Notes: a model not told the origin generated them from the sequence alone. Counted from the first letter of the stretch, positions 51,262 to 60,595 are shown. The stretch is DNA of 64,000 bases from SXRF01 sp038043465 (GCA_038043465.1 JBBTBX010000009.1:101756-165755); one strand, 5' to 3'. Program-made: numbers and translations.

Positions 51262-53640
51262 GTGGTAACTATGTTACCTAATATTCAAAAAGTTGCAATC
51301 AATACGAAAACCATGGCTCTACACCAAATGGCTACGCGTTATAATGAAGAAACTGAACGTCACCCGCTGAAAGTGCTCGCCGGAGCATTATTATTCTCAT
51401 TTTCTCTATTTTTACTGCTTTGTCTGGTAACTTATAACCAGTCTGACCCCTCATTAAATCAAGCAACTGCCAATACCGCAAACAATATAGGTGGGTATGC
51501 AGGGGCATTGGTTGCCGACCTTATGCTGCAATTTCTTGGTCTTGCCAGCATATTTGCAGCTATTGTCCCGCTTGCATGGAGCGCGAAGCTGCTTAAAGGT
51601 GAGAATATCACGTTTTTACAGGTTCGCCTGAGCCTACTTATTATCACGCTGGTTCTTGCAGCCAGCCTGCTCACGGAGATAGATCCGCCAATCTGGTGGT
51701 CGATCAAGGGCGGGCTTGGTGGCTCAATAGGAATGACGCTGCATAATTCTATGCATGTAATGTTCAAGAGCACTTTATTTACTGTAATGGTATTTTCCAT
51801 CACCATAATCACAGCATCTCTTGCTTTTGGCATGAAACTCGATGAATGGAAGGAATTGGCACAAATTTCTAAAAAAGCATTTTTTGTAGCAGCGGGAGTG
51901 ATATTATCACTTATACAGCGCAAGGAACGTGATGATTCTTATGAGTACGAAGAAGCAGAAGAAAAACTATCCTTACGCGAACGTTTTACTGGCTGGATAA
52001 GCAATCTTCGTTCTAATGAGTACGAAGAAGAGGAAGAAGATGAAGAACCTGTGCGTCGCGCACCACGGGTAAATAAAAAATCACAAGCAAAAGATACCGA
52101 AAAAGCTGCGCGCGCCAAACCAAAAGTGCAGACCACTCTTGCCTTACCACAAGGAGATTACGAGCTTCCCGACATCAATCTGTTAAGCCCACCGCCTAAA
52201 GGCAAAAAAACAACATTATCAGAAAATGCGCTGACCCAGAATGCCAAGCTTCTGGAATCAGTATTGCAGGATTTTGGTGTAAATGGAAATATCGTGGAGA
52301 TTCGCCCTGGCCCTGTGGTTACGCTTTATGAACTGGAACCGGCAGCAGGAACAAAATCTTCAAGGGTTATTGGACTTGCTGATGATATTGCCCGTTCGAT
52401 GAGCGCGATTTCCACACGTATTGCGGTTATTCCCGGACGCAATGCCATTGGTATAGAAATGCCGAATGCTTACCGCGAAACTGTTTATTTTCGAGAAATG
52501 CTGGAAACCAATGATTTTTCATCCGCCGATGCGAAGTTACCGCTCGCGCTTGGTAAAAATATCGGTGGCGAACCGATTATCGTTGATCTTGCGCGCATGC
52601 CGCATTTACTGGTGGCAGGAACCACCGGCTCCGGTAAATCCGTTGCCATCAACACCATGATTATGTCACTGCTTTACCGCCTCACGCCGGAAGAATGTAA
52701 ATTCATTATGATTGACCCGAAGATGCTGGAGCTTTCAGTTTATGACGGCATCCCTCACCTTCTATCACCAGTAGTAACCGAGCCGGGAAAGGCTGTGGTT
52801 GCCCTTAAATGGACGGTGAAAGAAATGGAAAACCGCTACCGCCTGATGAACAATCATGCAGTGCGTAATATCGAGGGTTACAATAAGAAAATCCGCGAAG
52901 CAAAAGCCAAGGGCAACCAGCTATCGCGCAAGGTTCAGACCGGATTTAATCCTGACACTGGTGAACCTATTATCGAAGAAATGCCACTGGATATGAACGA
53001 ATTGCCGTTTATCGTGGTAGTAGTCGACGAAATGGCGGATCTGATGATTGTTGCGGGGAAAGAAATTGAAGGATCTATCCAGCGTCTGGCACAAATGGCA
53101 CGTGCTGCGGGAATTCATATTATCATGGCAACGCAAAGACCAAGCGTTGACGTTATCACCGGTGTTATCAAAGCCAACTTCCCTACCCGTATCAGCTTCC
53201 AGGTTACCTCGCGCATTGACAGCCGGACTATCCTTGGTGAACAGGGCGCGGAACAACTGCTTGGGCAGGGTGATATGCTGTATATGGCAGGTGGTGGGCG
53301 CATTACCCGTGTGCATGGTCCATTCGTGAGCGACAAGGAAGTTGAACAAGTGGTTGGTCATCTGAAACTGCAAGGCGAACCTAGCTATATCGAAGATGTC
53401 ACCCGCGATGAGGAAGAAGAAGGAGCATTTGGTGAAGAAGGCGAAAAAGATGAAATGTATGATCAGGCAGTTGCTATCATCGCCCGTGATCGCAAAGCAT
53501 CAACCAGCTATATCCAGCGTTGCCTGAAAATCGGTTATAACCGCGCCGCGTCAATCATTGAGCAGATGGAACGTGAAGGCATTGTCGGTCCCGCCAACCA
53601 TGTCGGCAAACGCGAAGTTTTAGTTAGGGAAGATGGTTAA
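51262..53640 (+). CDS. ftsK: DNA translocase FtsK
   Basis: FtsK pumps the chromosome terminus through the closing septum and triggers XerCD recombination. The 792-residue protein has four N-terminal membrane helices (about residues 35-195), an acidic, charged linker (EEEEDEEP), then the RecA-like motor with Walker A in AGTTGSGKSVAINT and Walker B in IVVVVDEMADLM, and the C-terminal gamma winged helix (TSYIQRCLKIGYNRAASIIE) that reads KOPS sites. The start is GTG 51262 or ATG 51271. Confidence 0.96.
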   Translation: MVTMLPNIQKVAINTKTMALHQMATRYNEETERHPLKVLAGALLFSFSLFLLLCLVTYNQSDPSLNQATANTANNIGGYAGALVADLMLQFLGLASIFAAIVPLAWSAKLLKGENITFLQVRLSLLIITLVLAASLLTEIDPPIWWSIKGGLGGSIGMTLHNSMHVMFKSTLFTVMVFSITIITASLAFGMKLDEWKELAQISKKAFFVAAGVILSLIQRKERDDSYEYEEAEEKLSLRERFTGWISNLRSNEYEEEEEDEEPVRRAPRVNKKSQAKDTEKAARAKPKVQTTLALPQGDYELPDINLLSPPPKGKKTTLSENALTQNAKLLESVLQDFGVNGNIVEIRPGPVVTLYELEPAAGTKSSRVIGLADDIARSMSAISTRIAVIPGRNAIGIEMPNAYRETVYFREMLETNDFSSADAKLPLALGKNIGGEPIIVDLARMPHLLVAGTTGSGKSVAINTMIMSLLYRLTPEECKFIMIDPKMLELSVYDGIPHLLSPVVTEPGKAVVALKWTVKEMENRYRLMNNHAVRNIEGYNKKIREAKAKGNQLSRKVQTGFNPDTGEPIIEEMPLDMNELPFIVVVVDEMADLMIVAGKEIEGSIQRLAQMARAAGIHIIMATQRPSVDVITGVIKANFPTRISFQVTSRIDSRTILGEQGAEQLLGQGDMLYMAGGGRITRVHGPFVSDKEVEQVVGHLKLQGEPSYIEDVTRDEEEEGAFGEEGEKDEMYDQAVAIIARDRKASTSYIQRCLKIGYNRAASIIEQMEREGIVGPANHVGKREVLVREDG

Positions 53641-53682
53641 AGAATTGACTTCTTCGATGAATGTATATACAATGTAATTACT

Positions 53683-53955
53683 ATGGAAACAGATATTATA
53701 AAAATTGGTAATTCAAAAGGAATCCGCATTCCCAAAGCGATACTTGAGCAATGCGGCTTTAATGGGGTAGTAAACATGCAGGTTGATGGTGATAAATTGG
53801 TATTGTCCAAGGCAAAAAAGAAAGTGCGTGAAGGTTGGGCAGAAGCAGCCAGAATTTGCCACGAAGCGGGTGATGACAAATTAATTTTTCCAGAAGGAAG
53901 TATAATAAATGAATTTGACAAAACCGAGTGGACATGGCCAGAACAAGACCATTAA
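53683..53955 (+). CDS. mazE: MazE/AbrB-type antitoxin
   Basis: A 90-residue protein with the swapped-hairpin DNA-binding fold: IIKIGNSKGIRIPKAILEQ and VVNMQVDGDKLVLSKAKKK, followed by an acidic C-terminal toxin-binding tail rich in Trp and Glu (NEFDKTEWTWPEQ). It overlaps the toxin gene and lies about 40 bases behind ftsK. Confidence 0.9.
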   Translation: METDIIKIGNSKGIRIPKAILEQCGFNGVVNMQVDGDKLVLSKAKKKVREGWAEAARICHEAGDDKLIFPEGSIINEFDKTEWTWPEQDH

Positions 53956-54278
53956 GAGAAATAAAAAGGTTTGAAGTTTATTGGACTATGCTCGACCCAA
54001 CAGTTGGGCATGAAATTCAAAAAACTCGCCCTTGCGTTGTTATATCTCCTGATAGCCTGAATTCTTTTTTGCATACTGTTATAATTTCTCCATTCACCTC
54101 AACAACCAGAAAATACCTATTTCGTGCAGATTCCAACCTTAAAAACATAAAAGGGCAAATAGCATTAGACCAGATGCGAACAGTAGACAAATCACGTTTG
54201 GGTGATTTAATTGGTGTTATTAAAGGAAAAGCAGCAACAGAAATATTAGATAAACTTTCAGAAATGTTTGCAGAGTAA
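53934..54278 (+). CDS. mazF: MazF-type toxin
   Basis: A 114-residue protein from ATG 53934 (an in-frame ATG six bases upstream is possible). It contains RFEVYWTMLDPTVGHEIQKTRP, given in parts as RFEVYWTMLDP and GHEIQKTRPCVVISP, then SPFTSTTRKYLFR and ALDQMRTVDKSRL, the core of MazF mRNA interferases. It overlaps mazE by about 20 bases and stops two bases before lolA, so it lies inside the conserved ftsK-lolA neighbourhood. Confidence 0.9.
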   Translation: MARTRPLREIKRFEVYWTMLDPTVGHEIQKTRPCVVISPDSLNSFLHTVIISPFTSTTRKYLFRADSNLKNIKGQIALDQMRTVDKSRLGDLIGVIKGKAATEILDKLSEMFAE

Positions 54279-54280
54279 TT

Positions 54281-54964
54281 ATGTTAAAAAAAATAATCAC
54301 CATCGCCCTGATAACGCTTATGCCAGCCGTAAGCTTTGCTGCTGATGTAAATATTGCAGATGAAAAACAAAAACCGGCAGTGACTTTCCTCGCCAATGCT
54401 GAAATGGCAAAATATAAAGCAACCATTGCGCGGGTGGAGAATTATTTAAGTGGGCTTACCAGTATAATTTCAGAATTTACGCAGGTTGCTCCCGATGGAG
54501 CACTGACCAGTGGGAAATTTTTTCTGGAACGCCCAGGAAGAATGCGCTGGCAATATAATCCCCCTACTCCGGTGCTGATGGTGGCAAATGGCTCGGAGAT
54601 GATTTATTATGATTACGAGCTGGAACAACTCACCCATATTCCGCTCGATTCAACCCTGATCGGTTTCCTTGCCCAGAATAAAATAAGTTTTTCCAATTCC
54701 GTTGGCATAATTTCTTTTGAGGAAAAAACCGGCAGCATCCGCATAGGAATCGCCCAGCGGGAAAAACCAACTGACGGGCAGCTGGTTCTGGAATTTTCCG
54801 ATAAACCGCTGCTTATCCGCAATATGGTGGTGACTGATACTAGCGGGCAGGTTACCACAGTTTCCCTCAATAATGCCAATTTCGGGGCAAAAATTGATGA
54901 AAAGCTATTTGAATTCCGTGACCCACGCAAACCAAGAAACCCTGCTGAAAAGGCTAAGCAATAA
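54281..54964 (+). CDS. lolA: Outer-membrane lipoprotein carrier protein LolA
   Basis: LolA shuttles lipoproteins across the periplasm from LolCDE to the outer membrane. The 227-residue protein has a signal peptide (IITIALITLMPAVSFA) and the fold marks FTQVAPDGALTSGKFFLERPGRMRW (parts: GALTSGKFFLERPG and MRWQYNPP), then MIYYDYELEQLTHIPLDST and a C-terminal FEFRDPRKPR. It starts two bases after mazF and so is likely cotranscribed with it. Confidence 0.93.
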   Translation: MLKKIITIALITLMPAVSFAADVNIADEKQKPAVTFLANAEMAKYKATIARVENYLSGLTSIISEFTQVAPDGALTSGKFFLERPGRMRWQYNPPTPVLMVANGSEMIYYDYELEQLTHIPLDSTLIGFLAQNKISFSNSVGIISFEEKTGSIRIGIAQREKPTDGQLVLEFSDKPLLIRNMVVTDTSGQVTTVSLNNANFGAKIDEKLFEFRDPRKPRNPAEKAKQ

Positions 54965-55012
54965 GGCAGTTGGTGGTTGGTTGATGATGAATGGCACTTA
55001 GCACTCGATGCA
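54962..55012. repeat. Short-word degenerate repeat behind lolA
   Basis: GGCAGTTGGTGGTTGGTTGATGATG resembles, on the opposite strand, the ACCAACCAC words behind flagellin and the coding ACTGACC words in ftsY. Its role, if any, is unknown. Confidence 0.4.
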
Positions 55013-55151
55013 CAAACTATATATTTCAATAGGTTAATGCGGTTGCGATGCGGTTATAACGGCTATAACAGCATTGTCACAAAATTTTCACACTACAAAA
55101 ACTAAAGCTGTGCTAGATTGATGCTAGAGAAATTTAATTTTTAGGGTTTTT

Positions 55152-56051
55152 ATGGCTGCCAACATAGGAAATTACGATCAAAACATCAGGAACGGGATAT
55201 ATGATGCTCTGAATGGTAAAGCCAGCCCATTTGCTAAAGCCGCTTTTGAAGAACAGAAGACCGCCATTGATGAACTGGTGGCTCAAGAAGAAGCACGGCG
55301 TAACGACCCTAAATACACTCCAATGACAACAGCTCAAATAAAAAATGCTGCAAATGAAAGAGCAGCTGCAAGAGCTGAAGAAAAGATAAGCCATGACCTG
55401 CACACCGCCAAAGTTGCCGGCGATGATACAACTAGTATGACGGGATTTATGCTTGGCATGGCGTTTGGTGAAGGCGGTGGCAGTATATTAGACATGGCTA
55501 TGAAAGTGTATAAAGGTGAATCACCATTTTGGAAAACAGTAAAAGAAACATTTACTGGTGAAAAGATAGAATTAGCCAACTTTACAGACCGGTGGAAAGC
55601 TAATGTTGAGGATAAAGTCCTAACTGATTACGCAAAAGATAATAAAGTATCAAAAAATGAATTGGTGGCAGCATTAAGTCGGACAGATGGTACTGAAGTT
55701 AAACTGGTTAAGATACAAGAACTTGACCCAGCGCAGGAAGTCGCCCAGAAAGAGAAAATGTTCACTACTAAAGTCGAAGAAGTAAAGGCAAATGCTCGCC
55801 TTCGTGCTCAACTTCAATATGAAGAAGAAAAAGCCGCAAGAGAAGAAAAAGAACGGCTTAAAAATCTTGAAGCAAAAGGACAAAGCAGTATCGTTACAGA
55901 GAACGGCAAAGGCAGTGAAGTTGAATCAGAAAAAAAGGGCGAGAATACTGGCAAACCAAATTTTTCAGGTGGAGAACACATAGAACAAACATCTTTTAAC
56001 CCTCCAGCTTCCTTGCCAAGAGCTAAAACTGTCACCACTCAACAAATTTAA
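55152..56051 (+). CDS. Hypothetical soluble protein with coiled-coil C-terminus
   Basis: A 299-residue protein I do not recognise. It begins AANIGNYDQNIRNGIYDALNG, has a Gly/Met-rich hydrophobic stretch at about residues 92-118 (GFMLGMAFGEGGGSILDMAM), a middle domain and a long Glu/Lys/Arg-rich coiled coil (about 205-250, e.g. LQYEEEKAAREEKERLKNLE), then a Ser/Gly/Pro-rich tail. It has no signal peptide. The composition (long helices, unstructured polar tail) is like that of secreted effectors in host-associated bacteria, but this is only a resemblance. Confidence 0.6.
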   Translation: MAANIGNYDQNIRNGIYDALNGKASPFAKAAFEEQKTAIDELVAQEEARRNDPKYTPMTTAQIKNAANERAAARAEEKISHDLHTAKVAGDDTTSMTGFMLGMAFGEGGGSILDMAMKVYKGESPFWKTVKETFTGEKIELANFTDRWKANVEDKVLTDYAKDNKVSKNELVAALSRTDGTEVKLVKIQELDPAQEVAQKEKMFTTKVEEVKANARLRAQLQYEEEKAAREEKERLKNLEAKGQSSIVTENGKGSEVESEKKGENTGKPNFSGGEHIEQTSFNPPASLPRAKTVTTQQI

Positions 56052-56145
56052 TTAGCATACCGCCTATAGCTAAATAACCCCAATTCCTGCATAAACTATT
56101 TGCGTTTTGTGCTGGCTTGTGGTTTTTCCACTATCATGTCAATCT

Positions 56146-56240
56146 TTTCTGGATACCAGACTGCTCAGTTTTCAATGGACATTTGCAAATGTGCCAACGA
56201 AGTGCGACAAAAAGCCAAAAACCGGCTTCTGGTATGACAA
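56146..56240. repeat. Palindromic element, family 2, copy C
   Basis: This partial copy lies in the gene-free stretch 56052-56373. It shares CTGGATACCAGACtGCTCAG, GGACATTTGC and the end CTTCTGGTATGACAA with copy A but has a different middle (CAACGAAGTGCG). The remainder of the stretch, ahead of tig, shows no gene. Confidence 0.65.
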
Positions 56241-56373
56241 GTTCTTAAACAATCTTCTTAAATGCTTTGCATTTATCAAGACACCGTTATAAAAACAGCG
56301 TGACAATCGGAAAAATCACTGCTTACGTAATGCCGTAAATAACATTAACTACAACCACAAAAAGAGAAAAATC

Positions 56374-57768
56374 ATGCAGGTAAAAGAATTAGAATCAAAA
56401 GGTCTTAAAAAAAGTTTTCAAATCATCGTTGGTGCAGATGCCATCAAAGCCAAAAAAGAAAATGAGCTGAAAGCCGTAGGCAAGAACGCCAAGATAGCCG
56501 GTTTCCGCCCTGGGCAAGTGCCGCTTAAAATCCTTGAACAGCGTTATGGCAAGTCTGTGCAGGCCGACGTAATCAAACAGGTTATCAATGGTTCGATTAA
56601 TGACTTGGTTGTGCAAAACAAATTCCGCCCTACCCTCACCCCGCAAGTAAGCGTTGAGGATTATAATGAAGGTGGCGAATTATCTTTCAAAGTGGCGATA
56701 GAGCTGTTCCCTGAACTTCCGGAATTATCTTTCGATGGATTGGAAATTGAGCGTAAAACTTTTGAAATAAGCCAGAGCGATATTGAAGAAGCACTGGCAA
56801 AAATTGCTGAGCGCAGCCCACAATTTGTCGACCTGCCAAAAAGCGCGAAAGCAGAAAACGGAAACATTATTAAAATTGATTTCAAAGGCACGCTGGACGG
56901 TGTAGCATTTGACGGTGGAGCTGCTGAAGATTTTGATCTGGAGCTGGGCAGCAAACAATTTATTGATACTTTTGAAGACCAGCTGATTGGCGCGAAAGCT
57001 GGCGATAAACGCACAGTTAAAGTGACTTTCCCTGCTAAATATCCAAGCGCGCAACTGGCAGGAAAAGCGGCGGAATTTGAAGTCACCGTAAAATCCGTGC
57101 AGGAAGCGAAAGCTCCGGAAATAAACGAAGAGTTCGCAACTGCCCGTGGCTTTGCGGATCTGAACGCCCTGCACGAAGCGGTACGCACCCAGCTTACCCG
57201 CGAATATGACCAGATAGTTCGTAACCAGATGAAGAAACAATTATTCGACATACTCGAAGAAAAACACACGTTTGAACTGCCGGAAAATATGGTGGAAATG
57301 GAATTCAAAACCATCTGGGAACGCTTGCAACAATCAATGGATGGTGATGAAGCTCTGGAAGGAAAAGAAGAAAGTGAACTTGAAGAAGAATATAAAAAAG
57401 TTGCACGCCGTCGCGTAAAGCTTGGAATTTTGTTGGCAGAAGTTGGAACTCGCAACAAGATCCAGATCAACCGTGAGGAACTGTCACGTGCGGTGATGGC
57501 GCAAGCTCAGCAATATCCAGGGCAGGAAAGGCAGATTTTTGAATTCTACCAAAAGAATCCTAACCGCCTTGAAGACCTGCGCGGTCCTATTTTAGAAGAA
57601 AAAGCTGTCGATTTTATCTTGAGCAAAGTGAAATTCAGTGATGTAAAAACACCACTTGCTGAACTTGTTGATGTCGGAGATGATGAGGAAAGTGAAGAAA
57701 AACCTAAGAAATCAGCGAAATCGACAAATTCTTCTAAAACAAAATCAAAAAAGAAGGCTTCCGAGTAA
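56374..57768 (+). CDS. tig: Trigger factor
   Basis: A ribosome-bound chaperone and prolyl isomerase of 464 residues. The ribosome-binding loop GFRPGQVPLKILEQRYG is at about residues 45-60, the FKBP-type domain follows (about 160-245, e.g. DFKGTLDGVAFDGG) and the helical C-terminal domain ends in a Lys/Ser-rich tail (KSAKSTNSSKTKSKKK). It begins the conserved tig-clpP-clpX set. Confidence 0.96.
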   Translation: MQVKELESKGLKKSFQIIVGADAIKAKKENELKAVGKNAKIAGFRPGQVPLKILEQRYGKSVQADVIKQVINGSINDLVVQNKFRPTLTPQVSVEDYNEGGELSFKVAIELFPELPELSFDGLEIERKTFEISQSDIEEALAKIAERSPQFVDLPKSAKAENGNIIKIDFKGTLDGVAFDGGAAEDFDLELGSKQFIDTFEDQLIGAKAGDKRTVKVTFPAKYPSAQLAGKAAEFEVTVKSVQEAKAPEINEEFATARGFADLNALHEAVRTQLTREYDQIVRNQMKKQLFDILEEKHTFELPENMVEMEFKTIWERLQQSMDGDEALEGKEESELEEEYKKVARRRVKLGILLAEVGTRNKIQINREELSRAVMAQAQQYPGQERQIFEFYQKNPNRLEDLRGPILEEKAVDFILSKVKFSDVKTPLAELVDVGDDEESEEKPKKSAKSTNSSKTKSKKKASE

Positions 57769-57837
57769 TAGTTTGTTAATCTTTAACAGCTAATGCTGAA
57801 GGTAATACACTTCTTCATTAATTATTAGGATAGAACT

Positions 57838-58476
57838 ATGGCTGATATACAGGAAACCTATGCAAATATACTCGTTCCGATGGTTATCGAACAGACCAGT
57901 CGTGGCGAGCGTTCTTTTGATATTTATTCACGACTTCTGAAAGAGCGCATTATCTTTCTTGTTGGTCCGGTGAATGACAACATGGCATCGCTCATCTGCG
58001 CGCAGCTTCTGTTTCTGGAATCAGAAAATCCTGACAAAGAGATTTTTATGTATATTAACTCACCAGGCGGTGTGGTTACCTCTGGTCTTTCTATATATGA
58101 CACAATGCAATATATCCGTCCTAAGGTTTCCACCTTATGCTTCGGACAAGCTGCATCAATGGGTTCATTACTGCTTACCGCTGGCGAACCTGGTCAACGC
58201 TATACATTGCCTAATTCGCGCATCATGATTCACCAGCCTTCCGGTGGTTTTTCTGGGCAGGCAACCGATATTGAAATTCACGCTAAAGAAATTCTTTCAC
58301 TCAAGGCACGCCTCAACCAGATTTATGTAAAACATACCAGTCAAAAATTATCGCATATAGAAAAGAATATGGAGCGCGATAACTTTATGACCTCAGAAAT
58401 GGCTAAAGATTTCGGATTAATTGATCACATCATTGAAAAACGTGGTGCAGAAGATATATTAGATAAGAAAAAATAA
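57838..58476 (+). CDS. clpP: ATP-dependent Clp protease proteolytic subunit
   Basis: A 212-residue serine protease that forms the 14-subunit barrel. The catalytic Ser is in FGQAASMGSLLL, the His in MIHQPSGG and the Asp in KDFGLIDHI region; YINSPGGVVTSGLSIYDTM binds substrate. It lies between tig and clpX as expected. AGGA lies ahead of the ATG. Confidence 0.97.
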   Translation: MADIQETYANILVPMVIEQTSRGERSFDIYSRLLKERIIFLVGPVNDNMASLICAQLLFLESENPDKEIFMYINSPGGVVTSGLSIYDTMQYIRPKVSTLCFGQAASMGSLLLTAGEPGQRYTLPNSRIMIHQPSGGFSGQATDIEIHAKEILSLKARLNQIYVKHTSQKLSHIEKNMERDNFMTSEMAKDFGLIDHIIEKRGAEDILDKKK

Positions 58477-58477
58477 T

Positions 58478-58550
58478 TGAGTAGAGAGTATTGAGTGCTG
58501 AGTGCTGAGTATAAAAACTCAAAACTCAGCACTCTAAACTCTAAACTAGG
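58478..58550 (+). repeat. Short-word hairpin between clpP and clpX
   Basis: GAGTGCTGAGT is repeated in tandem and then paired by ACTCAGCACTC about 13 bases later, giving an 11-base-pair stem. It lies in the clpP-clpX spacer and may weaken read-through or stabilise the clpP part of the message. Confidence 0.55.
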
Positions 58551-58559
58551 AGAGAAAAC

Positions 58560-59825
58560 GTGACAAAAACTGGTGGCAGAGAATCGAAGAATACGCGTTA
58601 TTGTTCATTTTGCGGAAAGAGCGAGCATGAAGTCCGCAAGCTTATTGCTGGTCCTACAGTATTTATCTGCGATGAATGCGTTGTTCTGTGCATGGATATT
58701 ATCCGTGCAGCTGATAAGGGCGTTCTCTCCAAAGAAGGTGAGGAAATCGCCAAACCAGCAGATATTTGTAAAGTCCTTGATGATTACGTAATTGGTCAAT
58801 ATCAGGCTAAGAAAGTTCTCTCAGTCGCTGTACATAACCATTATAAGCGCGTATCGCTTCTGGAAAAGAATGCCGATGTTGAACTGGCGAAATCAAATAT
58901 ATTAGTTATTGGACCAACTGGTTCTGGTAAAACATTGCTAGCACAGACTCTCGCCCGCATTCTCGATGTTCCCTTTACCATGGCTGATGCCACGACACTC
59001 ACCGAAGCCGGTTATGTTGGTGAGGATGTGGAGAATATTATTTTACGCCTGTTGCAGGCAGCCGATTATAATGTTGAACGTGCGCAGCGTGGCATCGTCT
59101 ATATTGACGAAGTTGATAAAATTTCCCGCAAGTCGGATAACCCTTCAATCACCCGCGACGTATCTGGCGAAGGCGTGCAACAGGCACTGCTGAAACTAAT
59201 GGAAGGCACGGTTGCTTCTGTCCCTCCGCAAGGCGGGCGCAAACATCCGCAGCAGGAATTTTTGCAGGTTGATACTTCTAATATTCTGTTTATCTGTGGT
59301 GGTGCGTTTTCCGGATTGGAAAAAATTATTGCTGCACGCGGAAAAGGCACGGCGATTGGCTTTGGTGCGGATGTTCGCAGTAAAGAAAATCAGCGTATCG
59401 GCGAATTATTTGCACAAGTTGAGCCTGAAGATTTATTGAAATTCGGTCTGATTCCAGAGTTCGTTGGTCGCCTGCCAGTTATCGCTACGCTCACCGATCT
59501 GGACGAAGCAGCCCTTATTTCGATTCTTACCAAGCCGAAAAATGCTCTTATCAAACAATACCAGAAATTATTTGAGATGGAAGGTGTGCGCCTACGTTTT
59601 TCTGATGATGCGCTGAAAGCAATCGCAGAAAAAGCCATAAAACGGAAGACCGGAGCACGTGGTTTACGGGCTATTCTGGAAGGTTATTTGCTTGACCTCA
59701 TGTATGATATTCCAAGTCAGCAAGGTGTTGAGGAGGTTATAATAAATGCCGATGTGATTGAAAATAATGCAGCACCGGTTACTGTTAAATCCGACCAAAA
59801 AGCTATCATCAAAAAGACCCACTAA
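58560..59825 (+). CDS. clpX: Clp protease ATP-binding subunit ClpX
   Basis: The AAA+ unfoldase that feeds ClpP. The 421-residue protein has an N-terminal C4 zinc finger (CSFCGKSEHEV and CDECVVLC), Walker A GPTGSGKTLLAQ, Walker B IVYIDEVDKI, the IGF-type ClpP loop region and the sensor II region KRKTGARGLRAILE. The start is GTG 58560 with AGGAGAG eight bases ahead. In alphaproteobacteria ClpXP also degrades CtrA, which fits the chpT in this window. Confidence 0.97.
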   Translation: MTKTGGRESKNTRYCSFCGKSEHEVRKLIAGPTVFICDECVVLCMDIIRAADKGVLSKEGEEIAKPADICKVLDDYVIGQYQAKKVLSVAVHNHYKRVSLLEKNADVELAKSNILVIGPTGSGKTLLAQTLARILDVPFTMADATTLTEAGYVGEDVENIILRLLQAADYNVERAQRGIVYIDEVDKISRKSDNPSITRDVSGEGVQQALLKLMEGTVASVPPQGGRKHPQQEFLQVDTSNILFICGGAFSGLEKIIAARGKGTAIGFGADVRSKENQRIGELFAQVEPEDLLKFGLIPEFVGRLPVIATLTDLDEAALISILTKPKNALIKQYQKLFEMEGVRLRFSDDALKAIAEKAIKRKTGARGLRAILEGYLLDLMYDIPSQQGVEEVIINADVIENNAAPVTVKSDQKAIIKKTH

Positions 59826-60071
59826 ATAGTAAATTTTTATAAAGCGTGATGTCTGAAGTTTTTTAAAAACTGCTAACTATTCGTCAATATATTTTTTTTG
59901 GGCATCTCTGAATCCACCATATTCCCTGCATTTTTTCTTACGATTTTACAAAATTGCTGTTTACATTTATTTTTTTCCGTGCTTGATTCAGATGAGCTTG
60001 TGTTCAAGCTGGTGTGATGAACGGTTCACCTCACCTTTACAAGTGTTCGTAGCAACTAGGGAGTAAAAAAC

Positions 60072-60368
60072 ATGAACAAAAATGAATTAATTGCAGAAGT
60101 AGCAGATAAGTCTGATCTTACAAAAGCAAAAGCATCTGAAGCTATCGATGCATTTATCGCAGTAGTTTCAAAAGCACTTTCAAAGGGCGATGAAATTCGC
60201 CTCGTTGGTTTTGGTACATTCGCCGTTGTACACCGTAAAGCGACTGAAGGTCGTAATCCGCGCACTGGTGCTGTTATCAAAATTGCAGCTTCAAACAAGC
60301 CTAAATTCAAACCAGGCAAAGCTTTGACTGAGGCTGTTAATAAGTCTTCAAAGAAAAAAGCGGCTTAA
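60072..60368 (+). CDS. hupB: DNA-binding protein HU
   Basis: A 98-residue histone-like protein starting NKNELIAEVADKSDLTKAKA, with the DNA-intercalating arm GRNPRTGAVIKIAA and a short Lys/Ala tail. HU bends and compacts DNA. The gene is 246 bases behind clpX; lon, often found between them, is missing. GGGAG lies ahead of the ATG. Confidence 0.95.
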   Translation: MNKNELIAEVADKSDLTKAKASEAIDAFIAVVSKALSKGDEIRLVGFGTFAVVHRKATEGRNPRTGAVIKIAASNKPKFKPGKALTEAVNKSSKKKAA

Positions 60369-60382
60369 TTAGCTGTTTTATC

Positions 60383-60430
60383 TTAAGAAAACAGGCGTTT
60401 GAGATTTATTCTTAAACGCCTGTTTTTTTT
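60383..60430 (+). terminator. Rho-independent terminator behind hupB
   Basis: AAAACAGGCGTTT and AAACGCCTGTTTT pair around an 11-base loop and are followed by T8. It lies about 15 bases after the hupB stop and is one of the strongest terminators in the window. Confidence 0.92.
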
Positions 60431-60522
60431 GCACTCACCTGTTGCAATCAAGGAAAAAAACAGGTAGTAAACAATTCCTGTTTTTTTAAAGCGTTTTGCT
60501 TTATTTCTGCAATATGCTTTAA

Positions 60523-60595
60523 GGGCGATTAGCTCAGTTGGTAGAGCATCTCGTTTACACCGAGAGGGTCGGGAGTTCGAGTCTCTCATCGCCCA
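60523..60595 (+). tRNA. tRNA-Val (anticodon TAC)
   Basis: The acceptor stem GGGCGAT pairs with ATCGCCC; the D arm (AGCTCAGTTGGTAGAGC), anticodon stem TCTCG/CGAGA with loop TTTACAC (anticodon TAC), and T arm (GGGAGTTCGAGTCTCTC) are regular. CCA is encoded at 60596-60598. The position behind hupB is typical. Confidence 0.95.

Noticed and set aside
56661..57470. A 269-codon frame opposite trigger factor
   Set aside because: Its Ser/Phe-rich translation is the antisense of the Glu/Lys-rich tig gene, which is certain.
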